A DNA stretch of 64,000 bases from Thiodiazotropha sp037384425 (GCA_037384425.1 JARROA010000014.1:62001-126000), one strand, 5' to 3'. Counted from the stretch's first letter, positions 25,697 through 35,481 are shown. Notes: a model not told the origin generated them from the sequence alone. Program-made: numbers and translations.

Positions 25697-27028
25697 ATGG
25701 AATTCCACAGCGGTATACGTATCCGATGCCTGGCGGCTGCAGCGCCTATCGTGTTGAGCGGCGGAAATCATATTCGTATCCGTGTGCTTGGTTTGAGCCT
25801 GCTGCTATTGCCCTGGCTGGCGAGTGGGAAGACACTCATGGAGTTCGATTCCGTGTCTAATTCACAAATTCGACATGCCATCACCCTGATGAACAATTTC
25901 GCGGTGCGCACCGGCCTCGATTCAGATCAGCCCGTGCGGCGCTATCTGTGGACCGATGCCTTCGCGGTTTGCAACTACCTCGGGCTGGCGCACAGCACCG
26001 GCGACCGGCGCTTCAGGAATCTCGCGCTGCGTCTGGTGGATCAGGTACATCACAATTTAGGGCGGCATCGGCAGGATGATCCGCGACATGGATGGATCAG
26101 CGGACTTGCTGAGGGGGAGGGCGAGGCCCACCCGACCCGGGGCGGATTACGTATCGGCAAACCGCTAACCGAACGCGGCGCAAGGGATCCCTTTGACGAG
26201 CGGCTGGAGTGGGATCGGGACGGTCAATACTTCCACTACTTGACCAAATGGATGCACGCCCTGGATCAACTCAGCCGGGCGACGGGTGAATCCCGTTACA
26301 ATCTCTGGGCTCGCGAACTGGCCGCTACGGCCCATGATGCCTTTGTCGAGCCTCCTGCAAGCGGCCAGCCGACACGCATGTACTGGAAGATGAGCATCGA
26401 CCTCAGCCATCCGCTGGTCTCCTCCATGGGACAGCATGATCCTTTGGACGGCTATATCACCGCCCTGCAATTGCAGACGACGGCAGCCAGGCTCCAAGCG
26501 TCGTCGAGTGCACCTGATCTGACGGAGAGCATCCACCAGTATGAGACCATGGCGAATCAAACCCGCTGGGCCAGCCCCGATCCGCTTGGTATCGGCGGTC
26601 TGCTGATCGACGCCTATCGGGCGACGCAATTGAAACGACTGGGTGCGCCGACGGATGCTCAATTGGTGGCAAAACTGCTTGGCGCGGCACTGGCCGGCCT
26701 GCGCTACTACGTCGCCAACGGAGAGATGCAGGCCCCGGCGGAATACCGCCTCGCCTTTCGTGAGTTGGGCCTTGCGATCGGCCTGGAGGCGACCGAGCGT
26801 CTCAGCCAAGAGGTCGGCCAGAAGAGTACAACAGAGGAACAGGAGGTCAGGCATGAACTCAAGGCGCTGAGCCACTATTTTCCACTCGGCAGGCAGATCC
26901 GCGAATTCTGGTTGGATCCCGCGCATCGGCAGGCCCAGACCTGGAGTGAGCATCAAGACATCAACGAAGTCATGCTGGCGACCAGCTTGGTGCTCGATGG
27001 TTTTCTTGAACTCAGAATGATGGAATGA
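25697..27028 (+). CDS. Exported helical protein of unknown function, alpha/alpha-barrel-like
   Basis: 443 residues. A hydrophobic stretch (LGLSLLLLPWLASG, about 32-45) is a signal peptide or anchor, so the true start may be later than ATG 25697. The mature part is almost entirely amphipathic helices with the aromatic and Gly patterns of (alpha/alpha)6 barrels: RRYLWTDAFAVCNYLGLA, WDRDGQYFHYLTKWMHALDQL, GYITALQLQTTAARL, LGIGGLLIDAYRATQL, HQDINEVMLATSLVLDGFLEL. Such folds occur in glycoside hydrolases and related proteins. I see no diagnostic catalytic motif, so the activity is open. GC content is higher than in the flanking accessory DNA. Confidence 0.7.
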   Translation: MEFHSGIRIRCLAAAAPIVLSGGNHIRIRVLGLSLLLLPWLASGKTLMEFDSVSNSQIRHAITLMNNFAVRTGLDSDQPVRRYLWTDAFAVCNYLGLAHSTGDRRFRNLALRLVDQVHHNLGRHRQDDPRHGWISGLAEGEGEAHPTRGGLRIGKPLTERGARDPFDERLEWDRDGQYFHYLTKWMHALDQLSRATGESRYNLWARELAATAHDAFVEPPASGQPTRMYWKMSIDLSHPLVSSMGQHDPLDGYITALQLQTTAARLQASSSAPDLTESIHQYETMANQTRWASPDPLGIGGLLIDAYRATQLKRLGAPTDAQLVAKLLGAALAGLRYYVANGEMQAPAEYRLAFRELGLAIGLEATERLSQEVGQKSTTEEQEVRHELKALSHYFPLGRQIREFWLDPAHRQAQTWSEHQDINEVMLATSLVLDGFLELRMME

Positions 27029-27241
27029 TCATGAACCGGATGTGTTGAAACTGTGAATAGGACAGCAATGAAATAGTGAAAAATCAGGAGTTGTTGGTAT
27101 CGTGTCTTGTGTCCTCAAGGAATCAACTGCTATAGGCTGTTCATCATCTTTTAACATCAACAAGGAGTCACTAACTGTGATTGAAACTGTTTGCACGACC
27201 CACTTGCAGCAAATCAGTTTTAATAAAAAATGAGAAGCATT

Positions 27242-27601
27242 ATGAAAATTGACGATTCCAATACTATACAAGATCCGATAATGCGCGTGCTTGCGCTGAC
27301 CTCCGCCATACTCGGCCTGATTTTGATTTGTTTCGGCATCTGGGCATTGGCAGGTGCCGTTTATGTCACATGGGAGTTGTTCACCAATCCTGACAGCATC
27401 ACCTACTTCGCAAACTATTTCATACAGACAGCCAAGCTCACGGCCCGCTTGACCCACGACGGCGACAGCCTGGCCCATCTACTGTCATGGTTCACGGTGG
27501 TGTTGCTACTGCTGTTGATCGGGAAATTGGGAGACTGGTGCATCACCTCTGGAGCTCATCTGATGATGTTCGGAAAATCACGCAGAGGGAGCGACAACTA
27601 G
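27242..27601 (+). CDS. Small two-helix membrane protein, hypothetical
   Basis: 119 residues from ATG 27242, which has GAGAAG upstream (ATG 27230 is also in frame). Two transmembrane helices: VLALTSAILGLILICFGIWA and LLSWFTVVLLLLLIG. The connecting region (about 55-80) is soluble and the C-terminus is basic (GKSRRGSDN). No family is recognised. It may be co-transcribed with the preceding gene, 213 bp upstream, but the spacing is long. Confidence 0.55.
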   Translation: MKIDDSNTIQDPIMRVLALTSAILGLILICFGIWALAGAVYVTWELFTNPDSITYFANYFIQTAKLTARLTHDGDSLAHLLSWFTVVLLLLLIGKLGDWCITSGAHLMMFGKSRRGSDN

Positions 27602-28123
27602 TAGCTGTAATTGAATTGCTGGAGAAGGTCCGAATATCTTTAATACCGTTGTGAAACTTCCCTGACAAAGAGTAGATATCTACAGCCTATCATCTCACAT
27701 GAGTATTGATGTCTCTTCCAGAGAATCACTTGATTTTGGGTGCTGCCTGGGTCTTAATTAGCAGCACGGAAAGCAACGCGTACCACAATCACGGCTTTTC
27801 GGACATGTAACTACTTTAAATGCATATCAATAGGATAGTGTGTTAATAGTGGTTAAAGATCAAGGATGAAAATGCAAAAACCAATCATACATACTCCCTT
27901 GTTTCATACCTCAGGCATTTAGCAAATTTAGGGCTGCGAATATGGAAGAAGCAAAGGAATAGCATTTAGCGACCTTGTTCACGCATCCAACTCATCGTTT
28001 TTCACAGATTATGAGTGTGATGAAAGTGAATAAATCAAACCATCAACTCACGCGGAAGTCGGCACTATCGCACAACCTTCGCTGAGTTATATCATCAGGG
28101 TCAATACACTCAAGGATTACGCG
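27602..28123. other. AT-rich intergenic region, no gene seen
   Basis: A 522-bp AT-rich spacer between a membrane-protein gene and the nitrilase gene. No reading frame, terminator or RNA gene is supported. Confidence 0.4.
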
Positions 28124-29086
28124 GTGTTAAAGAAATTAAGAGTTGCTGCGGTGCAAATGAATTGCCAGCCCGGCGAAGTTGAACAGAACCTGACGCATGC
28201 GCAAAACATGGTTGTAACCGCCGTAGAACAGGGCGCTGAACTTGTGCTTCTACCTGAACTGATGCCCGGCGGCTTTTTGATGACAGAGGATATATGGAAT
28301 TCGGCGGATACTATTGATGGTCATTTCGTTAGCTGGCTACTCAGCACTGCCCGCCACAATAGTATCTATCTGGGTTGCAGTTTCCTGGAAGTGGAAGGCG
28401 AGGAGTTTTACAACACATTTGTCCTCGCAAGTCCTGAAGGCAAGCTTGTAGGTCGTGTGCGAAAAAACCCGCCTGCCTCCGTAGAGTCCTATTTTTATAA
28501 GGCGGGATCTGATAGGCATGTTATTGAAACGGAGCTTGGTCGGATCGGGGTCGGCATATGTTACGAAAACCTCCTCTATGAGCAAATGTGTCTCCTGTAT
28601 CACGAAAATATCGACCTGCTCTTGTCGCCATTTGCTGCGGGTAGGCCAAAACCATTTATTCCGGGTGACATCAAACGCTTTGACGACATGATAAGAAATA
28701 GTAGAGCAATATTCACTGAAACCCTGGGTGTACCTGTTGTCATGGCAGACAGAGTCGGGGAGCTGGATACTGATCTCCCGGGAATGTTGCCGCATTTAAA
28801 GAGTAGTTTTTCCGGTCTATCGTCTATTGTGGATTACGATGGCACGATAAAGGAAGAGCTTGGTGGTGAAGAAGGCGTCATTGTGGCGGATGTGCAAATT
28901 GGGCATTCTGACGAGCGAAAAAGTGAACCAAAGCGTTACGGCAAAATGTGGGGCATCCCTGTTCCGTGGTATGCATTTATTTGGCCGATGTCACAGAAAT
29001 GGGGTGAGAAAAGCTATGCTGACAACTCTAGAAGAAGAGAAAAAGCATTATCGATCAGTGAAGGTTCAGAATATATGGCGCCTTAA
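28124..29086 (+). CDS. Carbon-nitrogen hydrolase, nitrilase superfamily
   Basis: 320 residues from GTG 28124. The catalytic triad is visible: Glu45 (VLLPELMPGG), Lys114 (RVRKNPPAS) and Cys146 (GVGICYENL). The fold and length match single-domain amidases/nitrilases that hydrolyse small amides or nitriles. The loop after the Lys is DNA-typical for the superfamily but gives no substrate. The C-terminal 40 residues are Trp/Tyr-rich and basic. Codon use is AT-rich compared with core genes here, which suggests transfer. The phosphatase gene 63 bp downstream may be in the same operon. Confidence 0.85.
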   Translation: MLKKLRVAAVQMNCQPGEVEQNLTHAQNMVVTAVEQGAELVLLPELMPGGFLMTEDIWNSADTIDGHFVSWLLSTARHNSIYLGCSFLEVEGEEFYNTFVLASPEGKLVGRVRKNPPASVESYFYKAGSDRHVIETELGRIGVGICYENLLYEQMCLLYHENIDLLLSPFAAGRPKPFIPGDIKRFDDMIRNSRAIFTETLGVPVVMADRVGELDTDLPGMLPHLKSSFSGLSSIVDYDGTIKEELGGEEGVIVADVQIGHSDERKSEPKRYGKMWGIPVPWYAFIWPMSQKWGEKSYADNSRRREKALSISEGSEYMAP

Positions 29087-29149
29087 TATGTCCATCCGAC
29101 TGATGCCGAATAGTGGCATGGCTGATGACAAACATTCAGGATCGAAAAA

Positions 29150-29710
29150 GTGCGAATCACCATAATAAGGCACGGAAAGCCCGATTTTGAGTGGCACCGA
29201 AAAGTAGGTGGATCAGATTTTCGAAGCCTCGAGCGTGCCTATGACTCGGCAGGTATTGTCGGTATGCCGCCTGAGGAGTCACGGATACTGATGAGCCATC
29301 ATGAGATCATTGTCTGCAGTGATTTACCGCGTTCAATACAATCGGCACAAGCCCTCGGCGCCACTGCTATACACTATACATCCCCAATATTCAGAGAAAT
29401 GAACCTGCCATATTTCGATCGTCTGCCTTTGAACCTTCCTCTCAAGTATTGGGTGGTTGTGCTTAGAACACTTTGGGTTCTTGGATTCTCGAAGAACACC
29501 GAGTCATTTTCAAAGGCGAGGTCTCGGGCGAAGAAAGCTTCAATCATTCTCACCGAACTGGCAGCCGAACATGGCAGTGTTCTCTTTGTGGGTCACGGAT
29601 TCCTCAATCACTACGTCGCGAAGGCGCTCTTGGCGGCAAACTGGGATGGCCCCAGTAGCCCGGGTAAAAAATACTGGGGATTCGGCACTTATGAATATGC
29701 AGGAACATGA
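29150..29710 (+). CDS. Histidine phosphatase superfamily protein
   Basis: 186 residues from GTG 29150. The N-terminal motif ITIIRHGKPDF has the phospho-accepting His8 in RHG, and the C-terminal GHGFLNHYV supplies the second catalytic His. VCSDLPRSIQSAQAL in the middle gives the conserved Arg. The family includes phosphoglycerate mutases and small-molecule phosphatases; the substrate is not apparent. Pairing with the nitrilase suggests a small transferred metabolic cassette. Confidence 0.82.
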   Translation: MRITIIRHGKPDFEWHRKVGGSDFRSLERAYDSAGIVGMPPEESRILMSHHEIIVCSDLPRSIQSAQALGATAIHYTSPIFREMNLPYFDRLPLNLPLKYWVVVLRTLWVLGFSKNTESFSKARSRAKKASIILTELAAEHGSVLFVGHGFLNHYVAKALLAANWDGPSSPGKKYWGFGTYEYAGT

Positions 29711-30052
29711 CAATGAGTTCAAGCCATTTGCTACGCTCCCTCGTACGCCCAGCACTCCGTGACATGTCGCGTGTGGTTTGGTCATTGTTGCGTATGGCGC
29801 TGCTCACTTGCCGCTGCTTGACTCGGTGTTAAAAACAATGCAAATCAAATCTCCCGTTTGGATAATTACGATGTCACACGATGGTGATAATGATAAGGCA
29901 ATTGTACGGCCTGCTTCACATGACAAGCCCATTGTATCTGCTGAATATATTGCTAGAAGTGAATCTGGATATTCAGGCTGATTGTTTGTTTGCTTAGATA
30001 TCCGATCCTGCAAATGTGCGGGATTGCATTTTTATCGGGTACGGTATGCCTC
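29711..30052. other. Convergent intergenic region
   Basis: A 342-bp spacer. ATCCTGCA facing TGCGGGAT at 30007-30025, followed by TTGCATTTTT, is a plausible terminator for the phosphatase gene. Short frames in this region have no supporting signals. Confidence 0.45.
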
Positions 30053-31202
30053 TCACTTTGTCGTGCTCTGCCAGGGTACGTATTCGAGCCGAAGCTCAGC
30101 CAGACGCGCCTCAAATTCCTTGGCGTAGGCTTCCGCAGGTCCGATAACCTCGGGCTCGAGGTCTGCTAGTAATTGTTCATAGCTGGCGTAGCGGTAAACA
30201 GGCTTCAAAATGGAGTCGGCGACTAGAAAGCTGTCGGACATCGAGGGCATCTGTGCCGTCTCATCCATGATCAACTTGATCGGCAGTGAGCGCAGGTTGT
30301 CGGTGATTTTGGTCAGTTCCTGTACCACCGCCCTGGCGTCCGTCACGTCGGCTATTACAAAGCGGGACATATATGCCAGCGTCATGAGTGTATCCAGGGT
30401 CGTCTTTGATGCCTGCGGATCGAAGTCGAACATGATCGGGAGGAGGTCGTGCCGCTTTCTGAGCGCGTCGCGCACGGCGTGTAGTACCTTGAGCCTCTCA
30501 GGAGTGAAGCGCCCGATGATCAATACGCCCCTGCTCCCCAACGTATCGATGATCCTGCGCAGCTTGTCGCTACGGGATAGCATATAAATGAGTTGAGCGA
30601 CCTCGATATCATCCACCCAGGCTAGGGGCAGGCCCGAGGCGGTGGCGATCACGAGGTCCGACTGTACGGTGCTGTCGTCTGTTTTTACATCCCAGGCCGC
30701 GATACCGTAGACCTTGCAGCCGATGAGTGTTGCACCACGCAAATCAGTCTCCACAAAGGAAGCCAGGCTGAGCGTGGCATCCGTGAGGTCGGCACCAGAG
30801 AGGTTCACCCCGTAGAACCCTGCGCCGGTCAGGTCTGCATTCCGTATGGAAGCACCGCTGAGGTCGGTTTCGTTCAGATATGCCCGGATTAACTCGGCGT
30901 TGTTGAAATTGGCGCCGGACCAGTTGGCCAGGTCGAGGTTGGCGCTGCATAGGAAGGCCCCTGTCAGATCGGCCTGCTCGAGATTTGCATGGTACAGGTA
31001 GGCCCCGCTGAAGCTCACATCGTGAAGTTTGGCACCTCGAAGGGCTGCTCCCTGGAGATCGGCGGCCCTTTAAATTTGCCCCGGTGAGGTTCAGATCCGA
31101 CAATTCAGCATTACTCAGGCGAACCATACCGTCGTAACTCAGTCGCCAAGAGTTCCACGCTTTAACACCATCCTTCAGCCTTGCCAGGTGGTCCGGTTTC
31201 AT
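30053..31202 (-). pseudogene. Pentapeptide-repeat protein with C-terminal Rossmann-like domain, frameshifted
   Basis: The protein begins at ATG 31202 (MKPDHLARLKDGVKAWN) and enters pentapeptide repeats (LSNAELSDLNLTGANLKG). At about 31063-31068 the frame shifts: the sequence GGGCCGCCGATC reads on as GRRSPGSS, while the +1 frame gives AADLQGAALRGAKL and continues through MSFSGAYLYHANLEQADL to 30053. One lost base or two gained bases account for it. The repeat domain (about 80 more residues of A/C-D/N-L/F-x-x units) is followed by a globular domain with RGVLIIGRFTPERLKVL, LLPIMFDFDPQ and SRFVIADVTDARAVVQEL, a nucleotide- or TIR-like alpha/beta pattern seen in other pentapeptide proteins. It may be a pseudogene or a single-base sequence error. 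Confidence 0.75.
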
Positions 31203-31509
31203 GAAGTTCCCCAACAGGTCGCTTAATAGTGCCCGACGGGGCGCCTGTCCCCAGCAGGTCGTATAAGGCAATTGGTCATATTTTCACTGCCCGCAATCCA
31301 ATGGGATGGTTCTGGTGAATGTTCGTTGCCGGCTGAAACGGGCTTTAAAGCTGGGTTCAACCGGTAACTGATGTGATACAGCGCCCGCAGGAGAATGGTG
31401 ATTGACACGGGCGACCGGTGACGCAAATTTTCTGTTCATGTCCCGCTCCGGTGCCGCTATGCGACGTTAAGTCAATCACCTCCCACGGTCAGTGGGAAGG
31501 GTACTCGAA
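31203..31509. other. Intergenic region, small hairpin only
   Basis: A 307-bp spacer upstream of the pentapeptide gene and downstream of the diguanylate cyclase gene. TCCCAC-GGTCA-GTGGGA at 31481-31497, just after the cyclase stop on the minus strand, may be a weak terminator. No gene is seen. Confidence 0.4.
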
Positions 31510-33177
31510 TCAAGCCTTGCCCATCTTGGATTCGGCCTGCTGATCCTCCACATAGAGTTCCACTCGGTTCCTGCCATGATCCTTGGCCTGATAGAGGGCG
31601 TGATCGGCACGCAGCAGGATCTCCTCGTACTTGTCATCCTCGTTCTGGATGGCGCTGATGCCGATACTGACGGTCATGGGAATCTCACCATTTTGGTCAC
31701 GATACGGCTGTTTCCTGATGTTGCTGCAGAGGCGATCGGCCAGCCACTTTGCGCCCACGATGTCCGTCTCGGGCATCAGGATGACGAACTCCTCGCCGCC
31801 ATAGCGTGCCAGTAGATCCTGGACACGGATGGTGGATTGGCAGATGGTGGCGATGTGCTTGAGGACCTGATCGCCGACGCTGTGGCCGAAGTTGTCGTTG
31901 ACTTTTTTAAAGTGGTCGAGGTCGAGCATCAGAAAGGAGAGCGGGCGGTTGAACCGTTTGGCGCGTACGAACTCGCGCTCGCCGAGTTTGTTCAGCTCGC
32001 GCCGGTTGGCGGTGCCGGTCAGATCGTCGGTGACGGCGTGCTCCTGAAGCTTGATGTAGGCCAAATGCTTCTGTGCGGCGGTTTTGGCGAAGAGATAGCT
32101 GATTAGCGCCGTGATCAGGAACAGCGAGAGGTAGATACTTGTCGTGATGATGACCCGTTTGGTCGAAAGCTCCTGGATCTGGGGGTGCGAGATTTTGGAG
32201 ACCAGGATCCAGTAGGGGTCGTTCTCGTGTTGGATGGCGGCTTCGTCCGCCAGAGCCAGGTTTTCCAGTGAGCCGAGGTGTTCCCGGTGTATTAGGTAGG
32301 CTTTGCGGAAAACATAGAGGCCGTCATCCGCAACAAAAGTTCCACTGTAATTGTCGTATATTGCCGACCAGACTTTCGGGTGCCTCTTGGCAAAGGTGAC
32401 TTTAGAGTCGAACATGAATCCCCACAGAATATCCTCGGGTATGCCCATCAACCAGTAGCCTTCCGGATTTAACATCACGGTGTTCCCCAACAGCGGTTTG
32501 AAAAGCCCTGACAGTCGGTTGAGCAGTTCGGCCGGGTCGTAGTTGAGGACGACAATGCCGCGCTTGACGCCATAGCCGTCGAAGACCGGGGTGACGAAAC
32601 GTATCGTGGGCTGATAGGGCTTGACGATCTCTCCGTTTTCCATGTCCAGGTCGAGGGGGGAGATGTAGATATCGCCCTGTGAGAGTTCGCGCGCCTTACT
32701 GAAATAGTAGCGATCGCTCATGTTCTGCATCTCGATTTTTGGGACGATGATCTGCCGGCCGCGGGTATTGTTGACTCTGACCAGCTCCTGGCCGGTATTG
32801 TCCAACAGTCGGATCTTCAGGTACTGGGGCTTGCGCCTGACGAAGAGTGCAAATTCACGGGAGAGATGTACCCGGTTCGCCATGTTGTCTTGGTGCAGGA
32901 ATTTTCTCAGGGTCTCGCCTTCCGACAGCACCATCAGATCAGTCAACTTCTGTTCGAGCAGCAGTGTGGTCATGTCGCAGGCGCTCTTCAGGGTGGCGGC
33001 CTCTCGGATGACTATGGTCTGAAGTTCGAAGTCCTGGGATACCCGGTTAAAGGCATAAAAGATGACAGAGAGCAGCACCAGGGTGGGAACAAAAAGGAGC
33101 AGAAAGGTGCGCAGCAGTAGCTTCCTTGAAGGATAGCCATCCGTCGTTCGGTGGACGATGTTGTCGTTGCTTGTCAT
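31510..33177 (-). CDS. Membrane-bound diguanylate cyclase with Cache-like sensor
   Basis: 555 residues. Two transmembrane helices (about 24-44 and about 350-372) bracket a large periplasmic domain with Cache/PAS-like character (YLKIRLLDNTGQELVRVNN, DRYYFSKARELSQGDIYISPL, GYGVKRGIVVLNYDPAELL). The cytoplasmic GGDEF domain has TDDLTGTANRR, LDLDHFKKVNDNFGH and GGEEF at 460-464, with an RxxD inhibitory site (RVQD) just upstream. It should synthesise c-di-GMP in response to an outside ligand. Its start overlaps the stop of the diheme cytochrome gene by 4 bp, so the two are translated together and a redox link is likely. Confidence 0.9.
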   Translation of the reverse strand: MTSNDNIVHRTTDGYPSRKLLLRTFLLLFVPTLVLLSVIFYAFNRVSQDFELQTIVIREAATLKSACDMTTLLLEQKLTDLMVLSEGETLRKFLHQDNMANRVHLSREFALFVRRKPQYLKIRLLDNTGQELVRVNNTRGRQIIVPKIEMQNMSDRYYFSKARELSQGDIYISPLDLDMENGEIVKPYQPTIRFVTPVFDGYGVKRGIVVLNYDPAELLNRLSGLFKPLLGNTVMLNPEGYWLMGIPEDILWGFMFDSKVTFAKRHPKVWSAIYDNYSGTFVADDGLYVFRKAYLIHREHLGSLENLALADEAAIQHENDPYWILVSKISHPQIQELSTKRVIITTSIYLSLFLITALISYLFAKTAAQKHLAYIKLQEHAVTDDLTGTANRRELNKLGEREFVRAKRFNRPLSFLMLDLDHFKKVNDNFGHSVGDQVLKHIATICQSTIRVQDLLARYGGEEFVILMPETDIVGAKWLADRLCSNIRKQPYRDQNGEIPMTVSIGISAIQNEDDKYEEILLRADHALYQAKDHGRNRVELYVEDQQAESKMGKA

Positions 33178-33896
33178 CGTAGGTTGGGCTTTGTGGCCTG
33201 GCCGCGATCTTTCCAGGTGTAGGGTGACAACTTTGCCGGGTCCGGGGGCAGGCGTGAGATATGGTCGGCGAGAGCCTCGTAGTCGCTGAGCTCCAGGTCC
33301 CTGATCGTCTTCATCATCTCCCGGTTGGCATTGCGGCGCTTACCCTCCCGTATCCACTGCAACTGGCGCAGAATGTAGTTGTAGTGCTGCCCCTGGATCA
33401 GCGGATAGGCCTTGTCGGGATAGCCCTGGCCCCGTTCTCCGTGGCATTCGGTACAGAGCTCACGGTACAGAGACTCGCCCTGTTCCAGGGCGGTGCCGGG
33501 TCCCTTGCCGGTGGCGCTGGTCATCTTCAGGTTTTCGATGTAGGCCGCCACATCGGATATTGCTTGGGTCCCGCCGATCTCTTCGGGAATCGCATAGGGG
33601 TACATGGAGGGGTTGTCGCGGTTTTTTGCACGGATGTCGGCCAGCTGTTTGATGGTGACCGAGCGGTGTTGTCCGGCGATTTGCGGATAGGCGCCGTTTG
33701 GCGTGCCCCAGCCTTCGGGCATGTGGCAGACCGCGCAGCCTTCATAGACCGCTGCTCCATTGACGATGTCCGGTGTCAGCCGTAAGGCCTCGTCACGCTC
33801 GAGCTGCGCCTCGTTCCATCCGCCATGGCAGGGAAGCACACACAGGAGTGATGTCAGCAGGACAGGGAGTAGCGGAGGCGATGAACGCAACGGCAC
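33174..33896 (-). CDS. Exported diheme cytochrome c
   Basis: 240 residues with a signal peptide (SSPPLLPVLLTSLLCVLPCHGG). Two class I haem-binding motifs are visible: CAVCH at 54-58 and CTECH at 148-152, about 95 residues apart, as in cytochrome c4-like proteins. Conserved PQIAGQH and PLIQGQHYNYILRQL follow each haem site, and Met residues in each half could be the sixth ligands. It is a periplasmic electron carrier. The ATGA overlap with the following cyclase gene shows co-translation. Confidence 0.9.
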   Translation of the reverse strand: MPLRSSPPLLPVLLTSLLCVLPCHGGWNEAQLERDEALRLTPDIVNGAAVYEGCAVCHMPEGWGTPNGAYPQIAGQHRSVTIKQLADIRAKNRDNPSMYPYAIPEEIGGTQAISDVAAYIENLKMTSATGKGPGTALEQGESLYRELCTECHGERGQGYPDKAYPLIQGQHYNYILRQLQWIREGKRRNANREMMKTIRDLELSDYEALADHISRLPPDPAKLSPYTWKDRGQATKPNLR

Positions 33897-34088
33897 AGGT
33901 CGCTCCTAAAGGGTCACGTAGAAAGTGGGACGTTGAAATCCCTTTTCATACCCTGAATTTAGAATAGCAATCCGACCCGGGTGCGACAAATCCACAGCTT
34001 CTTGGCTTGTGTGGAGCTTTACGATTTTTCTTTAAAATAAGGATTTCGATGTTCTATTTCCTGTACTGGCAGGACGAGCAGGTGTTTG

Positions 34089-34724
34089 TCAGTGCGACAG
34101 AGCCTCCTCACCCCAGATCTTTTCCAGATACTGGTCGCGACCGGAGTTCCAGCGGTAGAAGTGGTAGCGGATGGGATTCTTTTTGTAGTAGTCCTGATGG
34201 TACTCTTCGGCCGGATAGAAGGGGCCGGCATCGCGTATCGGCGTCACAATGGATTTGTCGTAACGGCCACTTTCATTAAGCGCCTTTAAGGAAGCCTCCG
34301 CCTGGGCCCGCTGTTCGGGGGTGTGGGTGAAGATGGCGGTGGTGTATTGATGGCCCCGGTCGACGAACTGGCCGCCATTGTCGGTGGGATTGACCATCTT
34401 CCAGAAGGCATCGAGCAGTGCGTCATAACTGATCTGCTTCGGGTCGTAGTAGACCTCGACACTCTCCAGGTGTTGAGTGGTGCCGCTTGAAACTTGTTTA
34501 TAGGTGGGGTTGTTGAGGCTTCCTCCGGTATAGCCGGAGATCACCTTCTTCACCCCGTGGAGTTTTTCGAAGTCCGACTCCGTGCACCAGAAGCAGCCGC
34601 CGGCGAAGGTGGCGACCGCCAGGCCGGATGTGTCGTCGGTGACTTTCTCAACGGACTGGGCCAGGGGAGTGTACATCAGGCCGATGAGCAGAAAGGAGAT
34701 GAGCAGTTGGTGTGAGCGGGTCAT
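34089..34724 (-). CDS. msrA: Exported peptide methionine sulfoxide reductase A
   Basis: 211 residues from ATG 34724, which follows AGGAGG; the longer open frame upstream has no support. A signal peptide (LLISFLLIGLMYTPLAQS) places it in the periplasm, unlike most cytoplasmic MsrA. The catalytic motif is GGCFWCTESDFEKL, with the first Cys as nucleophile. GYTGG, YKQV, HLESVEVYYDP and the C-terminal FYPAEEYHQDYY match the family. It reduces methionine-S-sulfoxide in exported proteins, useful next to periplasmic redox enzymes. Confidence 0.92.
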   Translation of the reverse strand: MTRSHQLLISFLLIGLMYTPLAQSVEKVTDDTSGLAVATFAGGCFWCTESDFEKLHGVKKVISGYTGGSLNNPTYKQVSSGTTQHLESVEVYYDPKQISYDALLDAFWKMVNPTDNGGQFVDRGHQYTTAIFTHTPEQRAQAEASLKALNESGRYDKSIVTPIRDAGPFYPAEEYHQDYYKKNPIRYHFYRWNSGRDQYLEKIWGEEALSH

Positions 34725-34853
34725 GATGTGTTGCCTCCTGGAATCATTGAACTCATAGACCGGCGCTTGTGAACGGCGTTCCAGGCGTGATAGAAATGTG
34801 ATATTCGATTTACGAGCCGAATCCGGCCATTGCCGTCTTTCCAAACACCACTC

Positions 34854-35372
34854 ATGCTCTACTTTGCTTACGGTTCCAACATGTCGCTGGCGAGACTGCG
34901 CCACCGGGTGCCTTCGGCGCGTCGGCTCAGCGTTGGCGCCTTGAGCGGTCACCGGCTCTGCTTCCACAAGGTGAGTCATCGCGACGGCTCGGCCAAGTGC
35001 GATGCTCTGGAGACCGGCCTGTCGCAGGACCGGGTCTGGGGTGTGGTCTACCGTATCGCGCCGGAGGAGCGTGTGCTGCTCGACCAGGCCGAGGGCCTGG
35101 GGCAGGGCTATCAGCGGGCCTGGGTCGATCTGAGTCTGCAAAGCGGGGAGGATTGCCGGGCGTTTCTCTATCGAGCCACCCTGATCGACCAGCGGCTGGC
35201 GCCCTTCACCTGGTACAAACAGCATGTACTGGTCGGGGCGCGGGAAAACGGTCTGCCCGAGGATTATGTTCGTCTCATCGAGGCCGTCTATGCGCTGCAG
35301 GACGCGGACCGGGAGCGGCATCGGAACGAGACACGGATTCACCATGCGCTGGCGCATGATCTCGATGATTGA
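34854..35372 (+). CDS. Gamma-glutamylcyclotransferase-like protein
   Basis: 172 residues; ATG 34854 (MLYFAYGSNMS) is chosen because the YGSNM motif begins the fold. VWGVVYRIAPEERVLLDQAEG contains the conserved region with the acidic residue that acts as general base in this fold. Enzymes of the family cyclise gamma-glutamyl amines or dipeptides to 5-oxoproline; the substrate here is uncertain. It is divergent from msrA, so both could share a regulatory region of about 130 bp. Confidence 0.85.
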   Translation: MLYFAYGSNMSLARLRHRVPSARRLSVGALSGHRLCFHKVSHRDGSAKCDALETGLSQDRVWGVVYRIAPEERVLLDQAEGLGQGYQRAWVDLSLQSGEDCRAFLYRATLIDQRLAPFTWYKQHVLVGARENGLPEDYVRLIEAVYALQDADRERHRNETRIHHALAHDLDD

Positions 35373-35481
35373 TGCGAAATATTTAATCCAGCCCGAAATC
35401 GACGACAGCACCCGGGCAAGCTGCTAAAGTTTCCAATTTTATTCGGGGCCGCAGCGCCCCATTTCCGACCTGGAGCCCTCG

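Noticed and set aside
34725..35411. N-terminal extension of msrA to 440 residues
   Set aside because: The extension has no ribosome site, is antisense to the gamma-glutamylcyclotransferase gene, and the signal peptide starts at 34724.
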